Source of the DNA: Candidatus Fermentibacterota bacterium
Lineage (GTDB): Bacteria > Fermentibacterota > Fermentibacteria > Fermentibacterales > Fermentibacteraceae
Direction of reading: 5' to 3'
Assembly: GCA_012523605.1 (NCBI GenBank)
Contig: JAAYTY010000130.1
Location: 1-5,719, forward strand
Length of the DNA stretch: 5,719 nt
The notes beneath the pieces are model-generated. The model had not been told where the DNA came from. It made no database searches and saw nothing but the letters and a program-made list of their open reading frames with translations. Below, piece by piece: positions 1 through 5,672 of this stretch (position 1 is the stretch's first letter; each line of letters starts with the position of its first letter). The position numbers were made by a program, and so were the translations under genes.

Positions 1-732
1 AGCATCCTCAGGAGGGAACAGGAGTCGATAGGCATCGAGCTCTTCCTCGACGAGTCCGTCTCCGAGCCGGAGGCCAGGGCCATGGCCGATCTCGTCTCCG
101 GCATGGAGGGGGTCTCCTCGGTCTATTACGTCTCTCCGGAGGAGGCGGAGCGGGTCTTCAGGGCCGAGCTCCCCGACAAGGCCGATCTGCTCGACCTGCT
201 CGGAGACGACTTCACCCTTCCTGCATCGATCCAGGTGTCGCTGTACCAGGAGTACAGGACGGACGAGAGGATGTCGGATCTCGCGAGGACACTGGGCAGC
301 CTGGCCGGAGTGTCGGACGCCGTCTGGGGGGAGAGCTACCTCCCGGGACTCACGCAGGTGGTGGATGCGCTGCACAGGCTCGACATCTTCGCCGGGCTGG
401 TGCTGCTCGCCAGCGTCTCGCTCGTCGTTGCGAACACCGTGAGACTGGCGGTAGCCAGGCGGGCCCTCACCGTAGAGATCATGAGCGTGTGCGGAGCACC
501 GGACTGGTTCCTTAGGACACCCTTCCTGCTGGAGGGGCTGATGACGGGCCTGGCCGGATCGCTGGGCGGCCTGGTCATGACGCTGGCGGCCTCCCTCGTC
601 GTGTCGGCGTCGGTAACGCACGTGTTCCTGCCCCCCAGATGGATGGCAGGGGTTCTCGTCCTCGGTGGAACTGTCGGGGTCATAGGCAGCTGGATAGGCC
701 TGAAGAGCTCCATGCCCAGGCCCGGACGTTGA
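1..732 (+). CDS. ftsX: Cell-division permease-like protein FtsX, 5'-truncated by the window
   Basis: This is the C-terminal 243 residues of FtsX, open to the first base; the cytoplasmic N-terminus and first membrane helix lie outside the window. FtsX is the inner-membrane partner of the ATPase FtsE, and in characterised bacteria the complex controls septal peptidoglycan hydrolases. What is visible starts in the extracytoplasmic domain (IGIELFLDE near residue 11; the family-typical LPASIQVSL near 73). Three hydrophobic segments follow, at about residues 128-148, 177-205 and 215-235. Between the first two is a cytoplasmic loop, VARRALTVEIMSVCGAPDWF, close to the 'REIEIMRLVGA' loop typical of FtsX. 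The first ATG, at 82, falls inside the conserved domain and is not the real start. ftsE is expected just upstream but is not visible. yajC follows after 13 nt, so co-transcription is likely. Identification rests on the loop and domain order. Confidence 0.9.
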   Translation, partial: SILRREQESIGIELFLDESVSEPEARAMADLVSGMEGVSSVYYVSPEEAERVFRAELPDKADLLDLLGDDFTLPASIQVSLYQEYRTDERMSDLARTLGSLAGVSDAVWGESYLPGLTQVVDALHRLDIFAGLVLLASVSLVVANTVRLAVARRALTVEIMSVCGAPDWFLRTPFLLEGLMTGLAGSLGGLVMTLAASLVVSASVTHVFLPPRWMAGVLVLGGTVGVIGSWIGLKSSMPRPGR

Positions 733-745
733 CGGGAGGAATCCG

Positions 746-1108
746 ATGATCCATTCCCTGCTTGCGATGCTCTTATCCGCGCTCTCTCTCCAGGACAGCA
801 CGGCGACCCAGCAGGCGCCGATGTCGCCCTGCGGAGGCGGCGGAATAGAGAGCTACATCCCCATCGTCCTGATGGTGGGGATCATCTACTTCCTGATGAT
901 CCGGCCACAGCAGAAGCAGCAGAAGGAACTCCGCAGGATGCGAGAGAGCCTGAAGAAGGACGACAGGGTGGTGACCACGGGCGGCATCCACGGAGTGATC
1001 TCGGCGATAAAGGGGGACATCGTGACCCTGCGTGTCGCCGACGGAGTCAAGGTGGATTTCGACAGGTCCGCCATCGTCGGGCTTGACAGGCACACAGAGG
1101 GCGAATGA
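746..1108 (+). CDS. yajC: Preprotein translocase accessory subunit YajC
   Basis: This is a 120-residue YajC-family protein, a small single-span membrane protein that associates with SecDF and the SecYEG translocon; its precise role is modest and debated. The diagnostic parts are visible: a membrane helix at about residues 36-52 (IPIVLMVGIIYFLMI), immediately followed by RPQQKQQKE (53-61), then a basic helix and the conserved DDRVVTTGG (72-80) that opens the small C-terminal domain. The N-terminus is unusual in having an extra weakly hydrophobic stretch (residues 3-15) and a Gly/Cys-containing linker (CGGGG, 29-33) before the main helix; this resembles a signal sequence but may be only an extension. 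The ATG start is supported by GGAGGA at 735-740, five bases upstream. The stop overlaps the def start as ATGA. YajC usually lies beside secD/secF or tgt, which are absent here. Confidence 0.93.
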   Translation: MIHSLLAMLLSALSLQDSTATQQAPMSPCGGGGIESYIPIVLMVGIIYFLMIRPQQKQQKELRRMRESLKKDDRVVTTGGIHGVISAIKGDIVTLRVADGVKVDFDRSAIVGLDRHTEGE

Positions 1109-1641
1109 GCCGTTCGCGCTGCATCGAGATCATAGGTTCGCCAGTTCTCAGGCGCGTCTCTCAGCCCTTCGACCTCTCCGTCGGCACCGGACCCCTGCTG
1201 GAGCTGGTCGGCGAGATGGAAAGGCTCATGGCCAGCGAGCGGGGTCTCGGGCTCGCCGCTCCGCAGGCCGGCGAGAACGTCAGAGTTTTCATCCTGGACT
1301 CATCAAGCCTCGACACATCGGGACACAGGGTATTCGTGAACCCAGCGATCGAGCCATACGGCCCCGTCTGCCGGATCGAGGAGGGATGCCTCAGCATCCC
1401 GGGGCTCTACGAGGAGGTGCGCCGCCCTTCGAACTGCAGGCTCTCGGCAATGGACGAGAGGGGGATCCGCTTCGAACTCGACCTGGGGGGCATGGCGGCT
1501 CGTGCGGCACAGCACGAGAACGACCATCTCGACGGGATCCTCTTCGTTGACAGGCTGGGCTCGCTGAGGAGGAGACTCCTGCGGAGAAGGCTGGAAGCCA
1601 TGGCCGAGACCGCGGGGAACGAGCCCGACAGGCGTGTCTGA
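1105..1641 (+). CDS. def: Peptide deformylase
   Basis: This 178-residue enzyme removes the N-formyl group from nascent proteins in the cytoplasm, working near the ribosome exit. All three family motifs are present: motif 1 GLGLAAPQ (residues 47-54), motif 2 EGCLS (93-97, with metal ligand Cys95), and motif 3 QHENDH (136-141), giving metal ligands His137 and His141 and catalytic Glu138. The length is normal for a type I bacterial enzyme. The basic C-terminal helix (RRRLLRRRLEAM, 155-166) fits the ribosome-binding helix described for E. coli Def. The ATG overlaps the yajC stop as ATGA, and AGAGGG at 1096-1101 can serve as its ribosome binding site. The last 8 nt overlap the fmt start, matching the common def-fmt pairing. 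No motif residue is missing, so it should be active. Confidence 0.97.
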   Translation: MSRSRCIEIIGSPVLRRVSQPFDLSVGTGPLLELVGEMERLMASERGLGLAAPQAGENVRVFILDSSSLDTSGHRVFVNPAIEPYGPVCRIEEGCLSIPGLYEEVRRPSNCRLSAMDERGIRFELDLGGMAARAAQHENDHLDGILFVDRLGSLRRRLLRRRLEAMAETAGNEPDRRV

Positions 1642-2581
1642 GGCTGGCCGCGGAACCGGTCTGATCTTCCTCGGGAGCGGCTCCTTCGCAGTCCCCCTGC
1701 TGAATGCGCTGGCCTCCGACTGCCGGTGGAGCGTCGAGTGCGTCGTCACGCGGCCGGATGCGAGGGCCGGAAGAGGGCTCGCGCGCAGGGAGTCTCCCGT
1801 GGCCTCGGCCGCATCCGGGCTGGGTATCGAGGTCTTCAAGACCGCAGGACTCGGCGCCGAAGCCAGGCTGAGGCTCGGCGGCATTCATGCGAGAGCAGCG
1901 GTAGCCGCCGACTTCGGGCTCAGGATCCCCCGCTGGGTGCTGGATCTCCCCGAGAAGGGGGTCGTGAACGTGCATCCCTCCCTGCTGCCCCGGTACAGGG
2001 GGCCGTCCCCGGTCGCATGGACGATTCTGAACGGCGACAGGGAGACGGGTGTCACATTCATGCTCACGGACGAAGGCTGGGACACCGGCCCGATCCTGGC
2101 TGCGATACCGCACGAGGTAAGGCTCGACGACACAAGCGGCTCTCTTGCGCAAAGGCTATCATCAATAGCGTCCCTTAATATAAGCTCAATTCTGGAAGAC
2201 TATATCTCTGGTAGAATTAAGCCATGTCCCCAGCCTGTCGAAGGCACTCGTGCCCCGATCGTGCCTCCTTGCGACAGATGGCTCCGATGGAACATGTCTG
2301 CGGAGGTGCTTGAAAGGCGGGTCAGGGCGCTGCAGCCCGAGCCCGGGGCGCTGGCCCTCTTCAGGGGCAGGAGGATAGAGATCTGCAGAGCTTCCTCGAC
2401 CTCGTCGGAGGGCCCCCCGGGCAGGATCTCGGTTTCGAGGGGAGCGGTTTCGGTGTTCTGCGGTCGTGGAGCACTGGAGCTTCTCGAGGTTCGTCCGGAA
2501 TCGAGAAGGACTATGAGCGGCAGGTCGTTCGCCGCGGGCTACGGGCATCTGGACGGGGAGGTCATGGATGCGCCTCCGTGA
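1634..2581 (+). CDS. fmt: Methionyl-tRNA formyltransferase
   Basis: This 315-residue enzyme transfers a formyl group from 10-formyl-tetrahydrofolate to Met-tRNA(fMet), the substrate for bacterial initiation; Def later removes that group. Residues 8-20 (TGLIFLGSGSFAV) form the first strand and loop of the Rossmann-like domain. VVTRPDARAGRG (37-48) is the usual second block. The catalytic set is present: Asn112 and His114 in NVHPSLLPRYRG, and Asp150 in GWDTGP. A linker follows, then the OB-fold C-terminal domain (from about residue 225). GTG at 1634 is the chosen start: it sits 7 residues before the first conserved strand, overlaps the def stop as GTGTCTGA, and has only a weak upstream Shine-Dalgarno, implying coupling to def. 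Codons for residues 170-215 differ strongly from the rest of the gene (see 2141-2278). Length and alignment to E. coli Fmt, done from memory, show no net insertion. Confidence 0.96.
   Translation: MSEAGRGTGLIFLGSGSFAVPLLNALASDCRWSVECVVTRPDARAGRGLARRESPVASAASGLGIEVFKTAGLGAEARLRLGGIHARAAVAADFGLRIPRWVLDLPEKGVVNVHPSLLPRYRGPSPVAWTILNGDRETGVTFMLTDEGWDTGPILAAIPHEVRLDDTSGSLAQRLSSIASLNISSILEDYISGRIKPCPQPVEGTRAPIVPPCDRWLRWNMSAEVLERRVRALQPEPGALALFRGRRIEICRASSTSSEGPPGRISVSRGAVSVFCGRGALELLEVRPESRRTMSGRSFAAGYGHLDGEVMDAPP
2141..2278 (+). other. AT-rich, atypical-codon segment inside fmt
   Basis: This in-frame part of fmt (residues 170-215, end of the catalytic domain and the linker) uses codons rare elsewhere in the window: CAA, CTA, TCA, ATA, CTT, AAT, ATT, TAT, GGT and AGA. 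By hand count, 2156-2223 is about 37% GC (25 of 68), against clearly GC-rich flanks. Protein similarity to Fmt continues through the first part (LDDTSGSLAQRL, then the ISGRIKP-like helix end). The later part (PQPVEGTRAPIVPP, about 199-212) is poorly conserved. It contains GCCTGTCGAAGG (2233-2244), which resembles a short repeat I remember as dispersed in many bacterial genomes. The segment may be a converted or inserted fragment, or simply a variable linker. Confidence 0.55.
2555..2560 (+). promoter_or_regulatory. Shine-Dalgarno for the DUF116 gene, inside fmt
   Basis: GGGGAG lies 7 nt before ATG 2568. It decides between two nearby ATGs: the one at 2564 is in the fmt frame, while 2568 opens the DUF116 frame. 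Because the site is inside the fmt coding region, ribosomes finishing fmt can feed the next gene. Confidence 0.65.
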
Positions 2582-3323
2582 GGGCGCCGGCCTCTTCCAT
2601 TCGGGGCTTGCGCTCGCGTCTCTGCCGCCCGCCGCGATCGTCTCCGCGCTGTTCGGCTCTGTCTCCGGCCCACCGGCAGCGGCCTGTTCGGCCCTGGTGC
2701 TCATGGCTCTGGTCCAGGCGCTCGCTCTCCTGTCGCTTTCTCTCGGCTGGCGCAGGCCGCTGATCGCCATGGGCAGGATCTCCCATGCCGCGCTGAGGAT
2801 CATTCCTCCCCGCAAGGGCGACGGTCTCGGTCCCGAGAGGATGATAGTCGCACTCAACAACGCGATGGTCGCCGGAGAGGCGCCGCTCTCGCCGACTCCA
2901 TCGAGGATCCTTCTCCTGCTGCCCCACTGCCTCCAGAACCACGAGTGCACGATACGCCTGGTGCACGACCCCGAAGCATGCCGGAGGTGCGGGCGGTGCG
3001 ACATGGCCGCTTTGCTCTCTCTGGCGGGCGGGAGGGGCATGTCGGTGGCCGTGGCTACCGGCGGCACCCTGGCGAGGAAAGCTCTCGGGCGCGTGAAGCC
3101 CGATCTGGTAGTCGCCGTAGCTTGCGCGAGAGACCTCTGCTCCGGAATACTCGACGCCTGGCCCCGAAGGGTGTGGGGTCAGCTCAACGAGCTTCCGAAC
3201 GGGGAGTGCTTCGACACCACGGTGGATGTGCGTGATCTCTCCCTGGCCCTCGACCTCCTCACGGGCTCGGGATCCGACGGAGGGGAAACGTCCGGGCGCA
3301 CCGATACGTCGCGTCCGGACTAG
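2568..3323 (+). CDS. DUF116 family membrane-anchored cysteine-rich protein
   Basis: This is a 251-residue protein of the DUF116 family, whose function I do not know. The N-terminal third has two hydrophobic segments (about residues 13-31 and 38-60), so it is probably membrane-anchored. The conserved domain runs from about 112 to 228: LLLPHCLQNHEC (116-127), the pair CRRCGRC (138-144), ATGGTLARKAL (163-173), VAVACARDLCSGI (182-194) and NELPNGECFDTTVDV (207-221). Cys121, 127, 138, 141, 144, 186, 191 and 214 could bind a metal or Fe-S cluster; this is inferred from spacing. The tail after 232 is Gly/Ser/Asp-rich and probably disordered. It starts 14 nt inside fmt and ends on a stop shared in CTAG with the convergent pepF. 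I recall DUF116 genes beside def/fmt in other bacteria, which would suggest a link to initiation or co-translational processing, but this is unproven. Confidence 0.87.
   Translation: MRLREGAGLFHSGLALASLPPAAIVSALFGSVSGPPAAACSALVLMALVQALALLSLSLGWRRPLIAMGRISHAALRIIPPRKGDGLGPERMIVALNNAMVAGEAPLSPTPSRILLLLPHCLQNHECTIRLVHDPEACRRCGRCDMAALLSLAGGRGMSVAVATGGTLARKALGRVKPDLVVAVACARDLCSGILDAWPRRVWGQLNELPNGECFDTTVDVRDLSLALDLLTGSGSDGGETSGRTDTSRPD
3320..3323. other. CTAG palindrome serving as both convergent stop codons
   Basis: The plus-strand DUF116 gene stops at TAG 3321-3323, and the minus-strand pepF gene stops at TAG read from 3322 to 3320. The two coding regions therefore overlap by four bases with no intergenic DNA. 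I see no hairpin with a T-run on either side, so any terminator for one operon must lie inside the other's coding region. Confidence 0.95.
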
Positions 3324-5131
3324 CCGTTCTCCATCGCCTCCAGCTCCGTGACTATTTCGTCCAGCCAGGCAAGCGCCCTTCCGACGGGCTCGGGTGTCGC
3401 GAGATCGACTCCGGCCGAGGCCAGGATCTCCAGGGGAGGCCTGCTGCTGCCGGAAGCCAGGAACTCGAGATACGATTCGAGGGCGTCCTCACGCCCCTCG
3501 AGTATGCGCCTCGCGATGGTCACCGCGGAAGCGAGCCCCGTGGCGTACTTGTACACATAGAAATTGTAGTAGAAGTGCGGAATTCGCGCCCATTCCGAGG
3601 AGATGAGCCTGTCGTCGCCCTCAAGATCGAAGGCGCTGCCGTGGTACTCCCGGACGAGCTCCATGTACGTGTCCGACAGCATGCCGGGAGTCAGCGCGCC
3701 GCCCTCCTCGATCTCCCTGTGCAGCATCCACTCGAACTCCGCGAACATGGTCTGCCTGAAGACGGTGCTGCGGAAGTCGTTCACCATCCTGTCAAGGAGG
3801 AAGGCCCTAGTCCCCGTGTTCTCCGCCCGGCCGGCGAGCAGTTCCTGGAGCAGGAGTTCGTTCAGAGTCGAAGCCACTTCCGCGAGGATGATCCTGTAGT
3901 CCGAGGTGTGATAGGGTTGGCTTCTCCTGGACATGTAGCTGTGCATCGAGTGGCCCGCCTCGTGCGCCAGCGTGAACACGGAGTCGAGAGTGCCCGTGAA
4001 GTTGAGGAGAATGAAGGGCATGGTGTCGTATCCTCCGCCAGAGTAGGCCCCGGACTTCTTTCCCCTGTTCTCGTACCTGTCCACCCAGCGCGAGGCGAAA
4101 CCCTTTCGAAGAATGTCGGAATACTCCTCTCCCAGGGACTTCACCGCTTCCAGAGTCAGCCCGACCGCCTCCTCGTAGGCGTAGCGTCTCTCGGGTTCCG
4201 ACACCGACGGAAGATAAAGGTCGTAGATGTGCATCTTCTCGAGCCCGAGAATCCTCTTCTTGAGCGCGTAGTACCTGTGCATCACCGGAAGGCTTTTCCG
4301 TACCGCCGCTATCAGCGATTCGTAGACAGCCTTCCCGACGTGGTCTCCGAACAGGGACGCCTCGAGAGCCGAAGGGTGCCCCCTGAGGCGAGCGTGCATT
4401 ATCTGGGTCCTGGCGTGACCCTCGAGGAGCGAAGCCGCAGTGGCCAGGTTGCCCGAGAGCTCTCCGTAGTATCCGAGGAAAGCGTCCCTCCTGACTCTGG
4501 GATCGCGGTTCTCCAGAAGGGGGACGAGGTTGGAGTTCGTCAGTCTGGTCTCGGCACCGTCCGAACCGACGATCGCGGGGAGCCTCGCCGGCATGTCCAC
4601 GTTGCACAGCTTTCCGTAGGACTCGGAGAAGAAGTTCGTCACCTCCGACGACATGGCCAGAATCCGCTCTTCGGGACCGCTCAGGGTGTGAGGGCGCCTG
4701 CGGAGGATCTCCCTCATCCAGGAGACATAGGGGGCCAGACCGGGCTGCTCCAGCCACTTTTCGAGCGTCGCCGCGTCGAGCGAGAGCAGTTCGGGGACGA
4801 AGAAAGCCTGCGCCGCGGCGACTTCGGCCATCCTCGCCCGAATCCGGGAGCTCATCGCGCCGAAGAGGGGGTTCGACAGATCCTCGTCTTCGCGCATCGA
4901 AGCGTAGTTGTAGAGCTTCTCGAGCCTCCTCTGCTGGTCGAGCATCTCGCACACCGCTTCCAGGAGCGATTCCGGGGATTCGCTCAGAGTCCCGGCGCGT
5001 TTCGAGAAAGCAGCGGCGAAACCGGACGTGCCTTCGAAGTCCCTTTCCCAGTCGGAGGGGGAGGGATAGATGGATTCCAGATCCCAGGTGTCCTCCTTCG
5101 GCACCTCGCTCCGCAGACGCGGCTCAGACAT
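3320..5131 (-). CDS. pepF: Oligoendopeptidase F, M3 family zinc metallopeptidase
   Basis: This 603-residue protein, the usual PepF length, is a cytoplasmic thimet-type peptidase that cleaves short peptides. The zinc site is complete: HEAGH at residues 390-394 (His390, Glu391, His394), with the third ligand probably Glu418 in RIILAEVASTLNE. Before it is the conserved GAYSGGGYDTMPFILLNF block (361-378). After it is the tyrosine-rich HFYYNFYVYKYATG (519-532), which lines the substrate cleft in this family. The end, PPLEILASAGVDLATPEPV (565-583), is also typical. The N-terminal helical lobe begins with DTWDLESIYPS. No signal peptide is seen. The ATG at 5131 has AAAGGGGAG six bases upstream and overlaps the stop of the thioesterase gene as ATGTCTGA, implying translational coupling. 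A role in peptide recycling is inferred from the family. Confidence 0.96.
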   Translation of the reverse strand: MSEPRLRSEVPKEDTWDLESIYPSPSDWERDFEGTSGFAAAFSKRAGTLSESPESLLEAVCEMLDQQRRLEKLYNYASMREDEDLSNPLFGAMSSRIRARMAEVAAAQAFFVPELLSLDAATLEKWLEQPGLAPYVSWMREILRRRPHTLSGPEERILAMSSEVTNFFSESYGKLCNVDMPARLPAIVGSDGAETRLTNSNLVPLLENRDPRVRRDAFLGYYGELSGNLATAASLLEGHARTQIMHARLRGHPSALEASLFGDHVGKAVYESLIAAVRKSLPVMHRYYALKKRILGLEKMHIYDLYLPSVSEPERRYAYEEAVGLTLEAVKSLGEEYSDILRKGFASRWVDRYENRGKKSGAYSGGGYDTMPFILLNFTGTLDSVFTLAHEAGHSMHSYMSRRSQPYHTSDYRIILAEVASTLNELLLQELLAGRAENTGTRAFLLDRMVNDFRSTVFRQTMFAEFEWMLHREIEEGGALTPGMLSDTYMELVREYHGSAFDLEGDDRLISSEWARIPHFYYNFYVYKYATGLASAVTIARRILEGREDALESYLEFLASGSSRPPLEILASAGVDLATPEPVGRALAWLDEIVTELEAMENG

Positions 5132-5549
5132 CGGCGACTCCCCTTTCTTCGTGCTTCCCGCATCTCTCCGCGACCTTCATTCCGAATCTCGCCAGATCGA
5201 CCGCGAAGCGCTCGTGCGTGCCCTCTCCGATGGTTCCCCAGCGGTCGCTCGCGGAGACCCTGAATCTGAGCCTCCGTCCTTCGACTTCGACGAGCTCGGC
5301 CCTCGCGGTGACGGCCTCGCCCGGGGGCGTGGCCGCCGTGTGACGTATGTCCAGAGAGGTTCCCACCGTTGACCATCCCTCCGGCAGGAGATCCTCCACC
5401 GCGTCACGCGCGGCCGTCTCCATGAGGGCCACCATCGAGGGCGTCGAGAAGACCTCGACCCCTCCGCTTCCGATGCTCGATGCAACATTCGAGGGGCCGA
5501 CGACGACCGACCTCTCGCAGGTCCTGCCCAGCGCACCGGTCAGCTCCAT
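5124..5549 (-). CDS. FlK-like hotdog-fold acyl-CoA thioesterase
   Basis: This 141-residue protein resembles the fluoroacetyl-CoA thioesterase FlK and its broader housekeeping relatives, which hydrolyse acyl-CoA esters. From the FlK sequence as I remember it, the catalytic triad aligns with a constant offset of six: Thr36 (VFSTPSMVALME), Glu44 and His70 (RHTAATPPG). Other shared blocks are VEGRRLRFRV (89-98) and GEGTHERF (108-115). The FlK lid segment that gives fluoroacetate selectivity is not evident, so that specificity should not be assumed; the true substrate is unknown. The ATG at 5549 has AAAGGGG four bases upstream. The frame stays open to the window end, but no ATG, GTG or TTG occurs upstream, so this start stands. 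It is followed, with an 8-nt overlap, by pepF. No strong promoter is visible upstream. Confidence 0.88.
   Translation of the reverse strand: MELTGALGRTCERSVVVGPSNVASSIGSGGVEVFSTPSMVALMETAARDAVEDLLPEGWSTVGTSLDIRHTAATPPGEAVTARAELVEVEGRRLRFRVSASDRWGTIGEGTHERFAVDLARFGMKVAERCGKHEERGVADV
5138..5146 (-). promoter_or_regulatory. Shine-Dalgarno for pepF, inside the thioesterase gene
   Basis: On the minus strand the bases read AAAGGGGAG, six nt before the pepF ATG at 5131. The site lies in the last codons of the thioesterase gene and fixes the pepF start. Its core matches the site before the thioesterase gene (5554-5560). Confidence 0.7.
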
Positions 5550-5553
5550 GAAT

Positions 5554-5560
5554 CCCCTTT
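5554..5560 (-). promoter_or_regulatory. Shine-Dalgarno for the thioesterase gene
   Basis: The minus strand reads AAAGGGG, four nt before the ATG at 5549. It supports this ATG as the start even though the reading frame remains open further upstream. Confidence 0.6.
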
Positions 5561-5612
5561 CCCCGCTTACGGGCTCTTTTCCTCGGCCAGCGGAATATGC
5601 ATTCTTGTTGAG

Positions 5613-5633
5613 CCGGCGGGTGGTGTGCGCCGG
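5613..5633. repeat. Inverted repeat, 6-bp stem with 9-nt loop
   Basis: CCGGCG (5613-5618) pairs with CGCCGG (5628-5633) around the loop GGTGGTGTG. The neighbouring GCCGGC at 5635-5640 could form an alternative pairing with 5612-5617. No T-run follows on either strand, so it is not a standard intrinsic terminator. Confidence 0.5.
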
Positions 5634-5645
5634 TGCCGGCCGGGC

Positions 5646-5672
5646 GGGTCCCCGGATCGCCGCCGGGGGCCC
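5646..5672 (+). repeat. Strong GC hairpin, 10-bp stem with 7-nt loop
   Basis: GGGTCCCCGG (5646-5655) pairs with CCGGGGGCCC (5663-5672) around ATCGCCG. Nine pairs are G-C and one is a T-G wobble (5649 with 5669). On the minus strand the wobble becomes a C-A mismatch, so the hairpin is more stable in plus-strand RNA. It lacks a U-tract. It could be a structural RNA element, a remnant terminator, or chance at this GC content. Confidence 0.55.

Noticed and set aside
1391..2152. A 253-codon minus-strand frame across def and fmt
   Set aside because: It is antisense to the active-site regions of Def and Fmt and has a low-complexity Arg/Pro/Gly translation.
2155..2225. An internal promoter in the AT-rich part of fmt (for example TATAAG near 2182)
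   Set aside because: No -35 hexamer with proper spacing could be found, and AT-richness alone produces TATA-like strings.
2186..3067. A 293-codon minus-strand frame across fmt and DUF116
   Set aside because: It is antisense to two supported genes, with no motif and no Shine-Dalgarno; it is a shadow of the GC-rich coding strand.
3230..3340. A Rho-independent terminator between the convergent operons
   Set aside because: Only short palindromes such as GTCCGGAC are present, with no U-tract on either strand.
3807..4952. A 381-codon minus-strand frame within pepF, one frame off
   Set aside because: Its translation is Arg/Gly/Pro-rich, as typical of an out-of-frame reading. The overlapping PepF frame carries the full zinc site and family blocks.
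3575..5263. A 562-codon open frame on the plus strand, opposite pepF and part of the thioesterase gene
   Set aside because: It is antisense to two clearly conserved genes, and its translation is low-complexity and Arg/Val/Glu/His-rich with no recognisable motif. Long antisense frames are expected when third codon positions are GC-rich.
5124..5549. The thioesterase as a fluoroacetate-resistance gene
   Set aside because: The triad matches FlK, but the selective lid segment is not evident and the neighbours show no organofluorine genes. A general acyl-CoA thioesterase is the safer call.
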